A stretch of 64,000 bases of DNA from Tsukamurella tyrosinosolvens (GCF_900104775.1 NZ_FNSA01000003.1:4464001-4528000), one strand, 5' to 3'; shown: positions 42,303 through 53,780, counted from the first letter of the stretch. The notes: generated by a model not told the origin, from the letters alone. Numbers and translations: made by a program.

Positions 42303-42893
42303 ATGTCCGTTCTCCCCATCGTCATCGTCGGCGACCCGGTGCTGCACTCCCCCACGAGGCCCGTCGAGCTGGACGCGGACGGCAAGCCGTCGGCCGAGAT
42401 CGTGGCGCTGCTCGACGACATGTACGAGACCATGGACGTCGCCAACGGCGTCGGCCTCGCCGGCAACCAGGTGGGCCGCGACCTGCGGCTGTTCGTCTAC
42501 GACTGCCCCGACGAGGAGACCCGCGAGCGCCGCCGCGGCGAGGTGATCAACCCCGTCCTCACCACGTCGGAGATCCCCGAGACGATGCCGGACCCCGACG
42601 ACGACTGGGAGGGCTGCCTCTCCGTCCCCGGCGAGTCCTTCCCGACGGGCCGCGCCGACTGGGCGAAGGTCGTCGGCACCGACCGCAACGGCGACACGGT
42701 CGAGATCGAGGGCACCGGCTTCTTCGCCCGGATGCTGCAGCACGAGACCGGCCACCTCGACGGCTTCCTCTACACCGACGTCCTCACCGGCCGGTACGCC
42801 CGGCAGGCGAAGAAGTTCATCAAGAAGCAGGGCTGGAACGTGCCGGGCCTGACCTGGGTGCCGGGCACCGTCGAAGACCCCTTCGGCCACTGA
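42303..42893 (+). CDS. def: Peptide deformylase
   Basis: A 196-residue metallo-deformylase that removes the formyl group from new proteins. The three motifs are intact: [18 protein letters not shown] (metal Cys) and QHETGHLDG (HExxH). The final [11 protein letters not shown] tail is typical of actinobacterial enzymes. One base separates it from the acetyltransferase gene. It matches Rv0429c in position. Confidence 0.95.
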   Translation: MSVLPIVIVGDPVLHSPTRPVELDADGKPSAEIVALLDDMYETMDVANGVGLAGNQVGRDLRLFVYDCPDEETRERRRGEVINPVLTTSEIPETMPDPDDDWEGCLSVPGESFPTGRADWAKVVGTDRNGDTVEIEGTGFFARMLQHETGHLDGFLYTDVLTGRYARQAKKFIKKQGWNVPGLTWVPGTVEDPFGH

Positions 42894-42894
42894 C

Positions 42895-43785
42895 GTGCCC
42901 GCGCCCGGCGACCGGGTGGTGATCCGGCGGCTGCTGCCGTCCGGGCAGGCCTCGGACGTCCTCGGCACCCTGCTGTCCGACGGTGACCCGCTGATCGTCC
43001 GCGCCGATCGCGACGGCGCCGAGCACGCGATCCCCCGCGCCGAGATCGTCCGGGCGAAGACGGTGCCGCCCCGCCCCGTCCGGGCGAGCGAGATCCGGTC
43101 GCTCGACCTCGCCCGGGCCAGGTCGTGGTGGTCGGTCGAGCGGGAGTGGATCGACGGGTGGCTGTGCCGCGCCGCCCCGGGCCTGCCCGGACACCGCGCG
43201 AACGCCGCCGCGCCGCTGCACCCGGATGCCGCGCTCGACCGGCTCGACGGGGTGCGCGCCTGGTACGCCGCCCGTGACCTGCCGCTGCGCCTGACGCTCT
43301 CCGATCGCGTCCTGCCGGGGGCGTCCGGCCTCGCGCCCGTGGTGCAGCCGACCGAGGTGCTCACCGCGCCGGCCACCGCCGGCGGAGCGGATCCGCAGGT
43401 CCGGTTCGCCGATGCGCCCGACGCCGCGTGGCTCTCCCTCACCGGGACCGCCGCACCGCTCGTGACCTCGGTCGACGGGGTCGCGCTGTTCGCGTCGATC
43501 GCCGGGGCCGACGGTGCGCCCGCCGCGGCCGGACGGCTCGCCCTCACCACCGACGCGGCCGGGACGACGTGGGGCGGGATCGGCTCGATGGCCGTCGCGC
43601 CCGAGCAGCGCCGACGGGGGCTCGCGACTCGGCTGCTCGGCGCGCTGCGCGCGCGGGCGGCGGACGCGGGCGCGCCGCGCGTCTTCCTCGAGGTCACCCT
43701 CGAGAACGCCGTCGCGCGGGACCTCTACCGCGCGACCGGCTTCACGCACCATCACGGCTACCACTACTGGGCCGAGGCGCGATGA
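42895..43785 (+). CDS. GNAT-family acetyltransferase (Rv0428c type)
   Basis: A 296-residue protein. The first 75 residues form a small SH3-like domain (VVIRRLLPSGQASDVLGTLLSDGD), the middle contains EREWIDGWLCRAAPGLPGHRAN, and the C-terminal GNAT core carries the acetyl-CoA loop APEQRRRGLATRLL and LEVTLENAVARDLYRATGF. It starts with GTG one base after def. Substrate unknown; pairing with deformylase, as in M. tuberculosis, hints at N-terminal protein processing, but that is inference. Confidence 0.8.
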   Translation: MPAPGDRVVIRRLLPSGQASDVLGTLLSDGDPLIVRADRDGAEHAIPRAEIVRAKTVPPRPVRASEIRSLDLARARSWWSVEREWIDGWLCRAAPGLPGHRANAAAPLHPDAALDRLDGVRAWYAARDLPLRLTLSDRVLPGASGLAPVVQPTEVLTAPATAGGADPQVRFADAPDAAWLSLTGTAAPLVTSVDGVALFASIAGADGAPAAAGRLALTTDAAGTTWGGIGSMAVAPEQRRRGLATRLLGALRARAADAGAPRVFLEVTLENAVARDLYRATGFTHHHGYHYWAEAR

Positions 43786-44087
43786 CGGCGCCCGCCGAGC
43801 CGGCGTGGGGCCCGAGCCCGGACGACCACCGTCGTGCGCAGGTCACCGCGGTGATCGGTCACGGCGACGACGACTTCGCCCGCGCCGCGCACGACGTGCT
43901 GCGGTGGGCGGTGAAGACACGGAGCGGTTTCGCCGTGTCGACCGACGGCCCCGCCGAACCCGGTCAGCGGCTGACGGTGACAGCACGGGTCGCCGGGATC
44001 ACGATCCGGGAGCCCGTCGAGGTCGTCGAGGTGACGGACGCCCGCGACCGGGTCGGCTTCTCGTACCGCGCGCTGCCCGGCTACTAG
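43782..44087 (+). pseudogene. Truncated DUF1990-like protein
   Basis: A 101-residue product. It resembles the N-terminal half of DUF1990 proteins (FARAAHDVLRWAVKTRSGF, GQRLTVTARVAGI, VVEVTDARDRVGFSYRALPGY). Where family members read a GTLPGHPExGEE motif and continue for about 70 residues, this frame stops right after LPGY. The remaining half is absent because the opposite-strand GNAT gene begins its 3' end there, sharing four bases. It may be a decayed fragment or a short functional form. ATGA overlap with the acetyltransferase gene suggests it is still translated. Confidence 0.55.
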
Positions 44088-44425
44088 GTGTGCGCCGCCG
44101 AGTCGACGACGTCCTGGTACTGCGGGAACCGCGCGAGGAACGAGCGCACGTAGGTGCACACCGGGATCACCCTCCGGCCGCGGGAGCGCAGGTCGTCCAG
44201 GACCCCCGAGACGAGGGCGCGCGCGAAGCCCTGCTTGCCGAACTTCTCCATGACCACCGTGTGCAGGAGGATCACGTCACCGTGCTCGGTGACCTCGTAC
44301 CCCTCCACCCCGATGAGCTCGTCGCCCGACCAGAGTTCGTACCGGTCGCGCACCGGATTGTCGAAGAGACGCAACGGCTCCCCCAGTTCCAGCGTGGGCG
44401 GGGGAACCTCGACCTTGTCAGCCAT
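44084..44425 (-). CDS. Small GNAT-type acetyltransferase (YjdJ-like)
   Basis: A 113-residue protein with the reduced GNAT fold: YELWSGDELIGVEGYEVTEHGDVILLHTVVMEKFGKQGFARALVSGVLDDLRSRG, seen here as strands around GKQGFARALV, the acetyl-CoA loop, and ending in CTYVRSFLARFPQYQDVV. The start at 44425 has GGAGG upstream. A CRP/GlxR-like site lies directly upstream. It converges on the truncated DUF1990 gene with a four-base overlap. Substrate unknown. Confidence 0.75.
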   Translation of the reverse strand: MADKVEVPPPTLELGEPLRLFDNPVRDRYELWSGDELIGVEGYEVTEHGDVILLHTVVMEKFGKQGFARALVSGVLDDLRSRGRRVIPVCTYVRSFLARFPQYQDVVDSAAHT

Positions 44426-44436
44426 GAACACCTCCA

Positions 44437-44452
44437 TGTGATGCGGATCACT
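44437..44452. promoter_or_regulatory. CRP/GlxR-like site upstream of small GNAT gene
   Basis: TGTGATGCGGATCACT: nine of ten matches to TGTGA-N6-TCACA. It is 12 bases from the GNAT start and 94 bases from the divergent ABC ATPase -10. A site this close to the start codon would repress the GNAT gene. Confidence 0.5.
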
Positions 44453-44545
44453 CCACCGTACGCTGGAACCCCGACAAGTCGGCGCACTCGCGACGGGTGT
44501 TTTCACATCTGTCACATTTCTCGATCGTGAATATCGAAACGCCGC

Positions 44546-44551
44546 TACTGT
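44546..44551 (+). promoter_or_regulatory. -10 element of ABC exporter genes
   Basis: TACTGT six bases before ATG 44558, leaderless arrangement. Confidence 0.55.
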
Positions 44552-44557
44552 GAGGCC

Positions 44558-45397
44558 ATGACGCTGGTCGCCCGCGGACTCACGCGCACCTTCAGACAGC
44601 ACGTCGCGGTCGCCGACGCGACCCTCACGCTGCCGCCCGGCCGCATCGTCGGCCTGGTCGGTCCGAACGGTGCGGGCAAGACGACCCTGCTGCTCATGCT
44701 CGCGGGCCTGCTCCGGCCGTCGTCCGGCACCATCGAGCTCGACGGTGCGCCCGTCGCCCCCGAGGCGCTGCGCTCCCGCGTCGGATGGATGCCCGACGTC
44801 TTCGGCACGTGGGATTCGCTGACCCCCACCGAGATCCTCACCACCTTCGCGAAGCTGTACGGCATCCCGTCGGGCGAGGCCCGCACCCGCGCGACGGACC
44901 TGCTGGCACGCGTGCACCTGACGGAGTTCGCGGACCGGCCGGCGCAGGTGCTCTCCCGCGGGCAGAAGCAACGGCTCGGCTTCGCCCGCGCGATGGTCCA
45001 CCACCCGCCGATCCTCCTGCTCGACGAACCGGCCTCCGGCATGGACCCGCGGTCCCGGTTCGAGCTGCGCGACTCGCTCCGCGCCCTCGCCGACAGCGGC
45101 GTCGCCGTGCTCGTCTCCTCGCACATCCTCTCGGAGCTCGGAGAGATGGTGGACGACGTCGTCATGATGGCCCGCGGCCGCACCGAGGCACCACCGGAAT
45201 CCGCCGTGACCCGGTGGCGGATCCGACTGCTCGGCGAGCCACCGAGCGGGGGAACGTATCTCACCTTCGACTCCGAGGCCGACGCCGCCGCACACCTCGC
45301 GCAGCGGATCGCCGACGGTGCCGGGGTCGTCGAGTTCGCCCGCGCCACCAATGCCCTCGAGGACTCGTACTTCGCACTGGAGGCTGATCGCACATGA
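44558..45397 (+). CDS. ABC transporter ATP-binding protein (exporter type)
   Basis: A 279-residue ATPase with Walker A GPNGAGKTT, signature LSRGQKQR (Arg for the second Gly), Walker B ILLLDEPASGMD and SSHILSELGEM. A C-terminal 75-residue extension follows the core. It pairs with the next gene by an ATGA overlap to form an exporter of unknown substrate. It matches drug, bacteriocin or Nat-type exporters in general form. Confidence 0.85.
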   Translation: MTLVARGLTRTFRQHVAVADATLTLPPGRIVGLVGPNGAGKTTLLLMLAGLLRPSSGTIELDGAPVAPEALRSRVGWMPDVFGTWDSLTPTEILTTFAKLYGIPSGEARTRATDLLARVHLTEFADRPAQVLSRGQKQRLGFARAMVHHPPILLLDEPASGMDPRSRFELRDSLRALADSGVAVLVSSHILSELGEMVDDVVMMARGRTEAPPESAVTRWRIRLLGEPPSGGTYLTFDSEADAAAHLAQRIADGAGVVEFARATNALEDSYFALEADRT

Positions 45398-46524
45398 ACG
45401 GCTTCACCGGATGGTGGCGCACCGTCGGCGTGCTCACCGGGTTGGAACTTCGCCAACGCACCCGTGCCACCCGCTGGCGCGTCCTGTTGGGCGTGTTCTT
45501 CGCGTTCGTGAGCCTCGTGGTCTTCGGGTCCCGGTGGTTCAGCGCACAGGGCAATCACGGCACCCCGGGCGACGAGTGGGGCCCGAATCTCTACTTCTTC
45601 GTCCTGGGCTTCGTCGGCTTCCTCGGCCTGGTCATCGCTCCGACGATGACGGCGACGTCGATCAACGGCGACCGCAAGGACGCCACGCTGGCCGTCGTCC
45701 AGGCGACACCCGCCAGCGGCCTGCAACTCGCCACGGGAAAGCTCCTCGGCGCATGGGTCGCCTCGTGCGCTCTCCTCGTCGTGTCCGCGCCGTATCTCGT
45801 GTGGGCGATCATCGAGGCGCCGTATCCGGCCAGCCGGTCAGTGCTGGGCATCGCTGTGGTCGCTCTGCTCTTCCTGGCCTACTGCGGAATCGGGCTAGGA
45901 ATGTCTGCGTTCTTCTCACGGCCGATCGGGTCGGCGGCCGTCACTCAGCTCACGATGCTCTTCCTGCTGATCGGCCTTCCCGTCGTGGCTGCGGCTCTCG
46001 TCCCCACCACGACGGAGCGCGTCGCTTACACCACGACGGACTGGGACTACGACCGAACCACCGGCCAATCGACGTGCCGCGAATACAGATCGACACGGGA
46101 GATTGCACACACCAATAGGATCTGGTGGATCATCGCCCCCAATCCCGCCGTCGTCTTCGCCGACGCCGCCAGCGCATCGGACCCCGGGCGCGATCGAACC
46201 CCGTACGCATCGTCCGCAGGGGACACCTCCGACGAAGCACCGCGCCCCGATGAGACCGGCCTCGGCGCTCTCGCCGACGGCGCGGCGATATTCCGGGCCG
46301 GAGAGGGAGCGCCGCGGGAGCGCCGCTGCGCGTCCGATTCTCCGAGCCGCTCGTCCGAGTACTACGTCGACTACTACTACGACGAGGACGTCTCCGCGGT
46401 AGGCCACACCTGGTACTGGGGCCTGCTGGCGAACCTGGCGCTCGGTGGGATCGGGCTCGCGTTCGCGGCCCGCCGCCTGCGGGTTCCCGCTGCGAACCTG
46501 CCCCGGGGCGTGCGGATCGCCTGA
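45394..46524 (+). CDS. ABC-2-type exporter permease
   Basis: A 376-residue membrane protein. A first helix lies near residues 27-47, then about four more between 65 and 215 (VLGFVGFLGLVIAPTMT, LLVVSAPYLVWAIIE, VTQLTMLFLLIGLPVVAAAL). A large hydrophilic loop at 215-335 with Tyr- and Asp-rich stretches (YYVDYYYDED) and Cys residues is probably outside the membrane. A last helix lies near 340-360 (LLANLALGGIGLAFA). Partner of the overlapping ATPase. The large external loop is unusual for a plain ABC-2 permease. Confidence 0.75.
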   Translation: MNGFTGWWRTVGVLTGLELRQRTRATRWRVLLGVFFAFVSLVVFGSRWFSAQGNHGTPGDEWGPNLYFFVLGFVGFLGLVIAPTMTATSINGDRKDATLAVVQATPASGLQLATGKLLGAWVASCALLVVSAPYLVWAIIEAPYPASRSVLGIAVVALLFLAYCGIGLGMSAFFSRPIGSAAVTQLTMLFLLIGLPVVAAALVPTTTERVAYTTTDWDYDRTTGQSTCREYRSTREIAHTNRIWWIIAPNPAVVFADAASASDPGRDRTPYASSAGDTSDEAPRPDETGLGALADGAAIFRAGEGAPRERRCASDSPSRSSEYYVDYYYDEDVSAVGHTWYWGLLANLALGGIGLAFAARRLRVPAANLPRGVRIA

Positions 46525-46543
46525 GACTCCTCGGGGATTGCGC

Positions 46544-46549
46544 TACCCT
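46544..46549 (+). promoter_or_regulatory. -10 element of thiC riboswitch transcript
   Basis: TACCCT, a TANNNT match, is 12 bases before the first riboswitch base, so the RNA should start near 46556. Confidence 0.5.
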
Positions 46550-46560
46550 CGGTAACGCAC

Positions 46561-49226
<2,666 letters not shown>

Positions 49227-49236
<10 letters not shown>

Positions 49237-49296
49237 ACACCGTTCACGACAGGGAAACCGCGGGTCGGAGTGAACAGAAACGGTGTTCAATCGGGG
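49227..49296. terminator. 18-bp inverted repeat at the thiD / HNH convergence
   Basis: Arms CCCCGATTGAACACCGTT (49227-49244) and its exact complement (49279-49296) enclose 34 bases that also contain GTTCAC and GTGAAC. The left arm includes the last codons and stop of thiD; the right arm ends six bases before the HNH stop. A bidirectional terminator is the simplest reading. Confidence 0.75.
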
Positions 49297-49302
49297 CGGG
49301 GG

Positions 49303-49767
49303 TCAGACCGCCGCCGGGCGGAAGGGCTCGCGCACGAGGCGCATGCCCGCCTCTGCGGGCGTGCGATCCGCCTTGCGGTGGTTGCACTCCGCGCAGCACG
49401 CGACGAGGTTCGTCCACGTGTTGCCGCCGCCGCGGGAGCGCGGGAAGACGTGGTCGATCGTCGTGGCCCGCGCGCCGCAGCCCGCGTACTGGCAGGTGGA
49501 ATCGTCGCGGCGCAGGATCTCGGACCGGCTCGCGTGATCCGCGGTGCGGCGGTACGGCACCGCGGCGTACCGCACGAGCAGCATCGACTTCGGCACCTCG
49601 ATCACGGTGCTCGGGGAGCGCAGCACCCGCGGCGGGTCGTGCGGCTCCAGGACGAGGGCCACCTCGCGGAGCATCATGCCGACGGCGTCCTGCCAGTGCA
49701 CCGCGTCGAGCGGGCTGTAGTCAGCGTTGAACACCCGCACCGGCGGCGCGGAGACGAACGTGCTCAT
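49303..49767 (-). CDS. HNH endonuclease-domain protein
   Basis: A 154-residue protein. The first 80 residues form a family-specific domain (RVFNADYSPLDAVHWQDAVGMML, then SMLLVRYAAVPY). An HNH zinc-finger nuclease follows: two Cys pairs (CQYAGC and CCAEC) and the catalytic DHVFPRSRGGGNTWTNLV with NHRK. This type is widespread and conserved in actinobacteria, usually alone; its cellular role is not known. AGGAGG precedes ATG 49767. It lies between the two thiD genes on the opposite strand. Confidence 0.85.
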   Translation of the reverse strand: MSTFVSAPPVRVFNADYSPLDAVHWQDAVGMMLREVALVLEPHDPPRVLRSPSTVIEVPKSMLLVRYAAVPYRRTADHASRSEILRRDDSTCQYAGCGARATTIDHVFPRSRGGGNTWTNLVACCAECNHRKADRTPAEAGMRLVREPFRPAAV

Positions 49768-49885
49768 CCCGCACCTCCTTCCGGTCGTCCGAGCGTGGCG
49801 AGCAGGTCGACGATAGGAGTCGCGGATTGCGGCCGCAACGCCTTTTCCCGCCGGACGCACCCGCCGACCTGGCCGTTCGCGGCGG

Positions 49886-49891
49886 TATCCT
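49886..49891 (+). promoter_or_regulatory. -10 element of second thiD
   Basis: TATCCT six bases before ATG 49898, leaderless arrangement. No thi-box is present, so this copy is not under TPP control. Confidence 0.55.
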
Positions 49892-49897
49892 CGGCCC

Positions 49898-50740
49898 ATG
49901 CAGTTCCTCCCCCTGCCCGCGAACGGCGAGACCCCGGTACGGGTGATGACGATCGCGGGGTCCGATTCCGGCGGTGCCGCGGGGCTCCAATCGGACCTGC
50001 GGACCTTCGCGCTCGCCGGCGTGCACGGCACGAGCGCCGTCACGGCGGTCACGGTGCAGAACAGCCTCGGCGTCACCGGTTTCCACCCGATCCCGCCCGA
50101 GACCGTCGCGGGCCAGATCCGCGCGGTGGTGCAGGACATCGGAATCGGGGCCGCCAAGACCGGCATGCTGGCGACCGCGGGGATCATCGACGCGATCGCC
50201 GACACCGCCGAGGAACTCGGGATCGGCGCGCGCATCCCGTTCCTCGTCGACCCCGTCTGCGCCTCGCAGCACGGCGACCCCCTGCTCACCCCGGAGGCAC
50301 TGGAGACCCTGCTGCGCCGCCTGTTCCCGCTCGCGCACCTGGTCACCCCCAACCTCGACGAGGTGCGCCTCATCACCGGCATCGACGTCGTCGACGAGCC
50401 GACGCAGCGCGACGCCGCACGCGCGCTGCACGCCCTCGGCCCGCGCTGGGCGCTGGTCAAGGGCGGCCATCTGCGCACGGCGTCCACCAGCACGGACGTG
50501 CTGTACGACGGTGCCGAGTTCCTCGAGTTCGAGGCGCCGCGCCTGGACACCCGGCACGATCACGGCGCGGGCGACACGCTCGGCGCGGCGACGGTGTGCG
50601 CGATGGCGCACGGCTTCGACGTCCCCGACGCCGTAGCCTTCGGCAAGGAGTGGGTCACCCGGTCCCTCGCGGCCGCGTACCCCGTCGGCGCGGGCCACGG
50701 CCCCGTCAATGCGTCGTGGCGGCTCCGCGAGCAGCCCTGA
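49898..50740 (+). CDS. thiD: HMP/HMP-P kinase, copy 2
   Basis: A 280-residue ThiD paralogue with the same motifs: MTIAGSDSGGAAGLQSD, TVQNSLGVTGF, KTGMLAT, LVDPVCASQHGDPLL, TPNLDEVRLITG, LVKGGHL and RHDHGAGDTLGAAT. It has its own leaderless promoter and no riboswitch, so it may be a constitutive or salvage enzyme (HMP uptake) or act on pyridoxal-type substrates. Its last 35 bases overlap the convergent AbrB-like gene. Confidence 0.85.
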   Translation: MQFLPLPANGETPVRVMTIAGSDSGGAAGLQSDLRTFALAGVHGTSAVTAVTVQNSLGVTGFHPIPPETVAGQIRAVVQDIGIGAAKTGMLATAGIIDAIADTAEELGIGARIPFLVDPVCASQHGDPLLTPEALETLLRRLFPLAHLVTPNLDEVRLITGIDVVDEPTQRDAARALHALGPRWALVKGGHLRTASTSTDVLYDGAEFLEFEAPRLDTRHDHGAGDTLGAATVCAMAHGFDVPDAVAFGKEWVTRSLAAAYPVGAGHGPVNASWRLREQP

Positions 50741-51887
50741 GCCCCGACCAGCGGTTCATCGCGGCCACCACCAGCGGCAACGCCAGCACGACGATGATGA
50801 GCCGCAGGCTCTGGACGGTCGCGATGAGCGCCATGTCGGCCTCCGCGCTGCCGGCGGCGCTGGCGACGACGGCGTTGATCCCGCCGGGGGTGGTGGCGAG
50901 GTAGGCATCGGAGAGCGGCACGCCGGTCAGGTACGCCGCGGCGGCGGCGAGGAGCGCGACCAGTCCGCACAGCACGACGATGCCGGCCGCGATAGCGGGC
51001 AGCAGGTGCGCCAGCCGGCGCAGCAGGCGGCGGTCGAACATCAGCCCCACCTCCAGCCCGACGACGATGAGCAACAGCTCCTTGAACGCGCCCTGCGGCG
51101 CGAAGCCGCGGGTGAGCTCGGCGCCGCCGATCACCGCGGCCAGCAACATCGGCCCGATCAGCCCGCCGCCCGGCAGGTGGAGCCTGCGGCCGAGCCACAT
51201 GCCCGCCATCGCGAAGACGAAAGCGGTGGACAGGCCCGCCACCTGGTCCCCGCGGCCCACGATCTGCAGGTCGAGCAGCCAGGACTGCGACGACGCCGTG
51301 GCGCCGCCGGCCAGGCCCACCATGACGAACGGGGCGGTGAGGCTCACCAGCAGCACGCGCGAGTACTGCATCACGCCGACGACGTCCTTGCGCGCTCCGA
51401 GCTCGTCGCAGAGGGTGACCACCGCCGAGGAGCCTCCGGCCATGAGGCCGAGCGTCGCCGTGCGCTGGTCGAGTCCCGAGGCCCACCGGCTCAGCGCCCA
51501 CGCGGTGACGAGCGAGAGCAGCACGGTCAGCACGGAGATCGCGAGGAAGGGCGCGAGCACGGGACCGACGGCCCGCATCGCCTCCAGATTCAGGTAGCCG
51601 CCCAGCATGACGCCGATGAACGCCTGCGTCCACCTGCTCACCTCGGCGGGGACGGTGACCTCCCGTCCGATCGCCATGCGGAGCACCGCACCCAGCACGA
51701 GCGCCGCGAGGAGCGCGGGCGCGGGGACCCCGAACAGCCCCAACGCCTCGGCCAGCAGCCAGGCCCCGACGAGGACCGCGAGGTACCGCACACCCCGTCG
51801 CCCGACGGTGCGCCGCACGAGCCCCGGCGCGGGGTCCCGCACGGGCGCGTCCGGGGCGGTCGGCGGGGCGGCGCTCTCGACGGTCAC
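50706..51887 (-). CDS. AbrB-duplication-type membrane protein
   Basis: A 393-residue polytopic protein with about ten helices in two repeated halves. Each half has the AbrB-duplication Gly-rich motif (QAFIGVMLGGYLN with LGLMAGGSSAVVTL; VGLEVGLMF with ATTPGGINAVVASAAG). The family (often mislabelled ammonia monooxygenase or AbrB regulator) has no proven transport substrate. GTG start with AGGAAGGG upstream. The 3' end overlaps thiD copy 2. Confidence 0.75.
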   Translation of the reverse strand: MTVESAAPPTAPDAPVRDPAPGLVRRTVGRRGVRYLAVLVGAWLLAEALGLFGVPAPALLAALVLGAVLRMAIGREVTVPAEVSRWTQAFIGVMLGGYLNLEAMRAVGPVLAPFLAISVLTVLLSLVTAWALSRWASGLDQRTATLGLMAGGSSAVVTLCDELGARKDVVGVMQYSRVLLVSLTAPFVMVGLAGGATASSQSWLLDLQIVGRGDQVAGLSTAFVFAMAGMWLGRRLHLPGGGLIGPMLLAAVIGGAELTRGFAPQGAFKELLLIVVGLEVGLMFDRRLLRRLAHLLPAIAAGIVVLCGLVALLAAAAAYLTGVPLSDAYLATTPGGINAVVASAAGSAEADMALIATVQSLRLIIVVLALPLVVAAMNRWSGLRAARGAATTH

Positions 51888-51994
51888 CCTTCCTATGTAG
51901 CACTGCGAACGATCGCCGGAAAGGGGCGTCGACGAACGTTCACGCGATGCTTACATCCGCGGTGTGACCTGCATCGATGAGCGCGACGAGTGAG

Positions 51995-52753
51995 TCACGC
52001 GTCACGCCGCGCGACGAGTGCGACGCCCCCGGCCCACAGCGCGCCGATCACGACGAGGAGGTAGACGAAGGACACCGGCGCGCCCCACGGGAAGGTGTCG
52101 TCGAAGAGGACGCCCATGAAGTTCTGCAGGTTCGACAGCGGCAGGTAGGGCCCCGCCTCGCGGGTCTGCGGGATCGTCGTGATCACGTTGTCGACCACGA
52201 ACAGGTAGCCCAGGAGCAGGGTGATGGCGCCGGCACCGTTGCGCAGCGCGCAGCCCACCGCCACGCCCAGGACCGCCGCGAAGGCCGTCCCGACGGGGAA
52301 GGCGAGGAACGAGGCCGCGCCCGAGCGCAGCACCTCGCCCGGCGAGCCGTCCACGATCACTCCGAAGAGCAGCACCGCCACGACCATCGCCACCGCGTAG
52401 GTCACGGCGCACACCACGGCCACCACGAAGGTCTTGGCCAGCAGGGCGATCCACCGGTTGGGCACGGCGAGGAAGGTGGCCCGCAGCGTGCTGTAGCGGA
52501 CCTCGGTGGTCACCGACAGCACGCCGATGACGCCGGCGAAGGTGATCGCGATACCGGGGAGGGCGGCGAAGCCCGAGAGCGGCGCGAGGGCCACCACTCC
52601 GATGTCGTCCACGGTCTCCCCGACGTTGCGGATCACCAGCGCCACGATCACGGTGATCGCCAGCGCCGCCGCCGACGATCCGATCAACAACCACTTGGTG
52701 GCGCGGACCGTCGCGAGCTTGACGAATTCGGCCTGGACAGCGCGCACGATCAT
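51995..52753 (-). CDS. ABC-2-type permease
   Basis: A 252-residue protein with six hydrophobic segments: about 20-40, 60-82, 105-130, 145-165, 175-195 and 225-245. The N-terminal AVQAEFVKLATVRATKW loop is typical of actinobacterial ABC-2 permeases. It forms an exporter with the overlapping ATPase gene. Substrate unknown. Confidence 0.8.
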   Translation of the reverse strand: MIVRAVQAEFVKLATVRATKWLLIGSSAAALAITVIVALVIRNVGETVDDIGVVALAPLSGFAALPGIAITFAGVIGVLSVTTEVRYSTLRATFLAVPNRWIALLAKTFVVAVVCAVTYAVAMVVAVLLFGVIVDGSPGEVLRSGAASFLAFPVGTAFAAVLGVAVGCALRNGAGAITLLLGYLFVVDNVITTIPQTREAGPYLPLSNLQNFMGVLFDDTFPWGAPVSFVYLLVVIGALWAGGVALVARRDA

Positions 52754-53688
52754 CCGATGCCTCCCGTTCCGCGGTACTCCACCGCTCCGCCCGTGAGGCG
52801 CATGAACACCTGTTCCAGCGAACTGCTCTGCGGGGCCAGCTCGGCGAGCGGCAGCCCTTCGGCGGCGGCGATCTCGCCGACCGCGTCGCTCGTGGCGCCC
52901 CGGACGGTCAGCACGGTGCGACCGCCCCCGCCCGGAGCGGCCTCCGCCGCCGCATCCACCGCCAGCCCGCGCGAGGTGAGGGCCTTGGCGAGCTCCCTGT
53001 CGCGCGGGCTGCGCACGCGCACGGTGCGCTCGGAGTTCTGCTCGATGAAGTCGGCCATGGTGCCGTTCCACACCAGGTGGCCGCGGCCGACGATCACCAC
53101 GTCGTCCGCGGTGAGCGCCATCTCGGCCAGCAGGTGGCTGGAGACGAAGACCGTGCGGCCCTGCGCGGCGAGCGATTTCATGAAGGTGCGCACCCAGACG
53201 ATGCCCTCGGGGTCGAGCCCGTTGACCGGCTCGTCGAAGAGCAGCACGCCCGGGTCGCCCAGCAGCGCACCCGCGATGCCGAGGCGCTGCGCCATGCCGA
53301 GGGAGAATCCGCCCGCCTTCTTCCGCGCCGCGTCCGACAGCCCCACGGCCGCCAGGCACTCGTCGGCGCGCCCGACGGGGATGCCGCTCGCCACCGCGAG
53401 CCAGCGCAGATGGTCGCGCGCAGTCCGATTGGGGTGCACCCACTTCGCGTCGAGCAGCGCGCCCACCTTCGTCATCGGCCGGTCGATGGCGCGGTAGTCG
53501 CTGCCTCCGATCGTCGCGCGGCCGGCGGTGGGACGGTCCAGTCCGAGGATGCACCGCATCGTCGTGGACTTGCCCGCTCCGTTCGGCCCCAGGAAGCCGG
53601 TGACGCGACCGGGCCGCACCGCGAAGGACAGGTCGTTCACCGCCTGGACGGCCCCGTAGGTCTTGGTCAAGCCCGCGACTTCGATCAT
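52750..53688 (-). CDS. ABC exporter ATP-binding protein
   Basis: A 312-residue ATPase with Walker A GPNGAGKST, the signature in a variant form FSLGMAQRL, Walker B VLLFDEPVNGLD, and switch SSHLLAEMALT. A C-terminal domain of about 80 residues follows (VRSPRDRELAKALTSRG). It resembles bacitracin- or multidrug-type ATPases. Leaderless promoter pattern TAGCGT (53695-53700 minus) six bases before ATG 53688. ATGA overlap with the permease gene. Confidence 0.85.
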   Translation of the reverse strand: MIEVAGLTKTYGAVQAVNDLSFAVRPGRVTGFLGPNGAGKSTTMRCILGLDRPTAGRATIGGSDYRAIDRPMTKVGALLDAKWVHPNRTARDHLRWLAVASGIPVGRADECLAAVGLSDAARKKAGGFSLGMAQRLGIAGALLGDPGVLLFDEPVNGLDPEGIVWVRTFMKSLAAQGRTVFVSSHLLAEMALTADDVVIVGRGHLVWNGTMADFIEQNSERTVRVRSPRDRELAKALTSRGLAVDAAAEAAPGGGGRTVLTVRGATSDAVGEIAAAEGLPLAELAPQSSSLEQVFMRLTGGAVEYRGTGGIG

Positions 53689-53694
53689 GGATTC

Positions 53695-53700
53695 ACGCTA
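53695..53700 (-). promoter_or_regulatory. -10 element of ABC exporter operon
   Basis: TAGCGT on the minus strand, six bases before ATG 53688; leaderless arrangement. Confidence 0.55.
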
Positions 53701-53780
53701 ACAATTCTTCGGCCGCGCCGCCGTGACCCGCTTCCCGCCATAGACTCGGCCCCGACCGGACTCGGCGGAGGGGGCTGGCG

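Noticed and set aside
51963-51978. TGTGACCTGCATCGAT as a CRP-like site
   Set aside because: Only seven of ten key bases match and the right half is poor; it is not clearly in a promoter.
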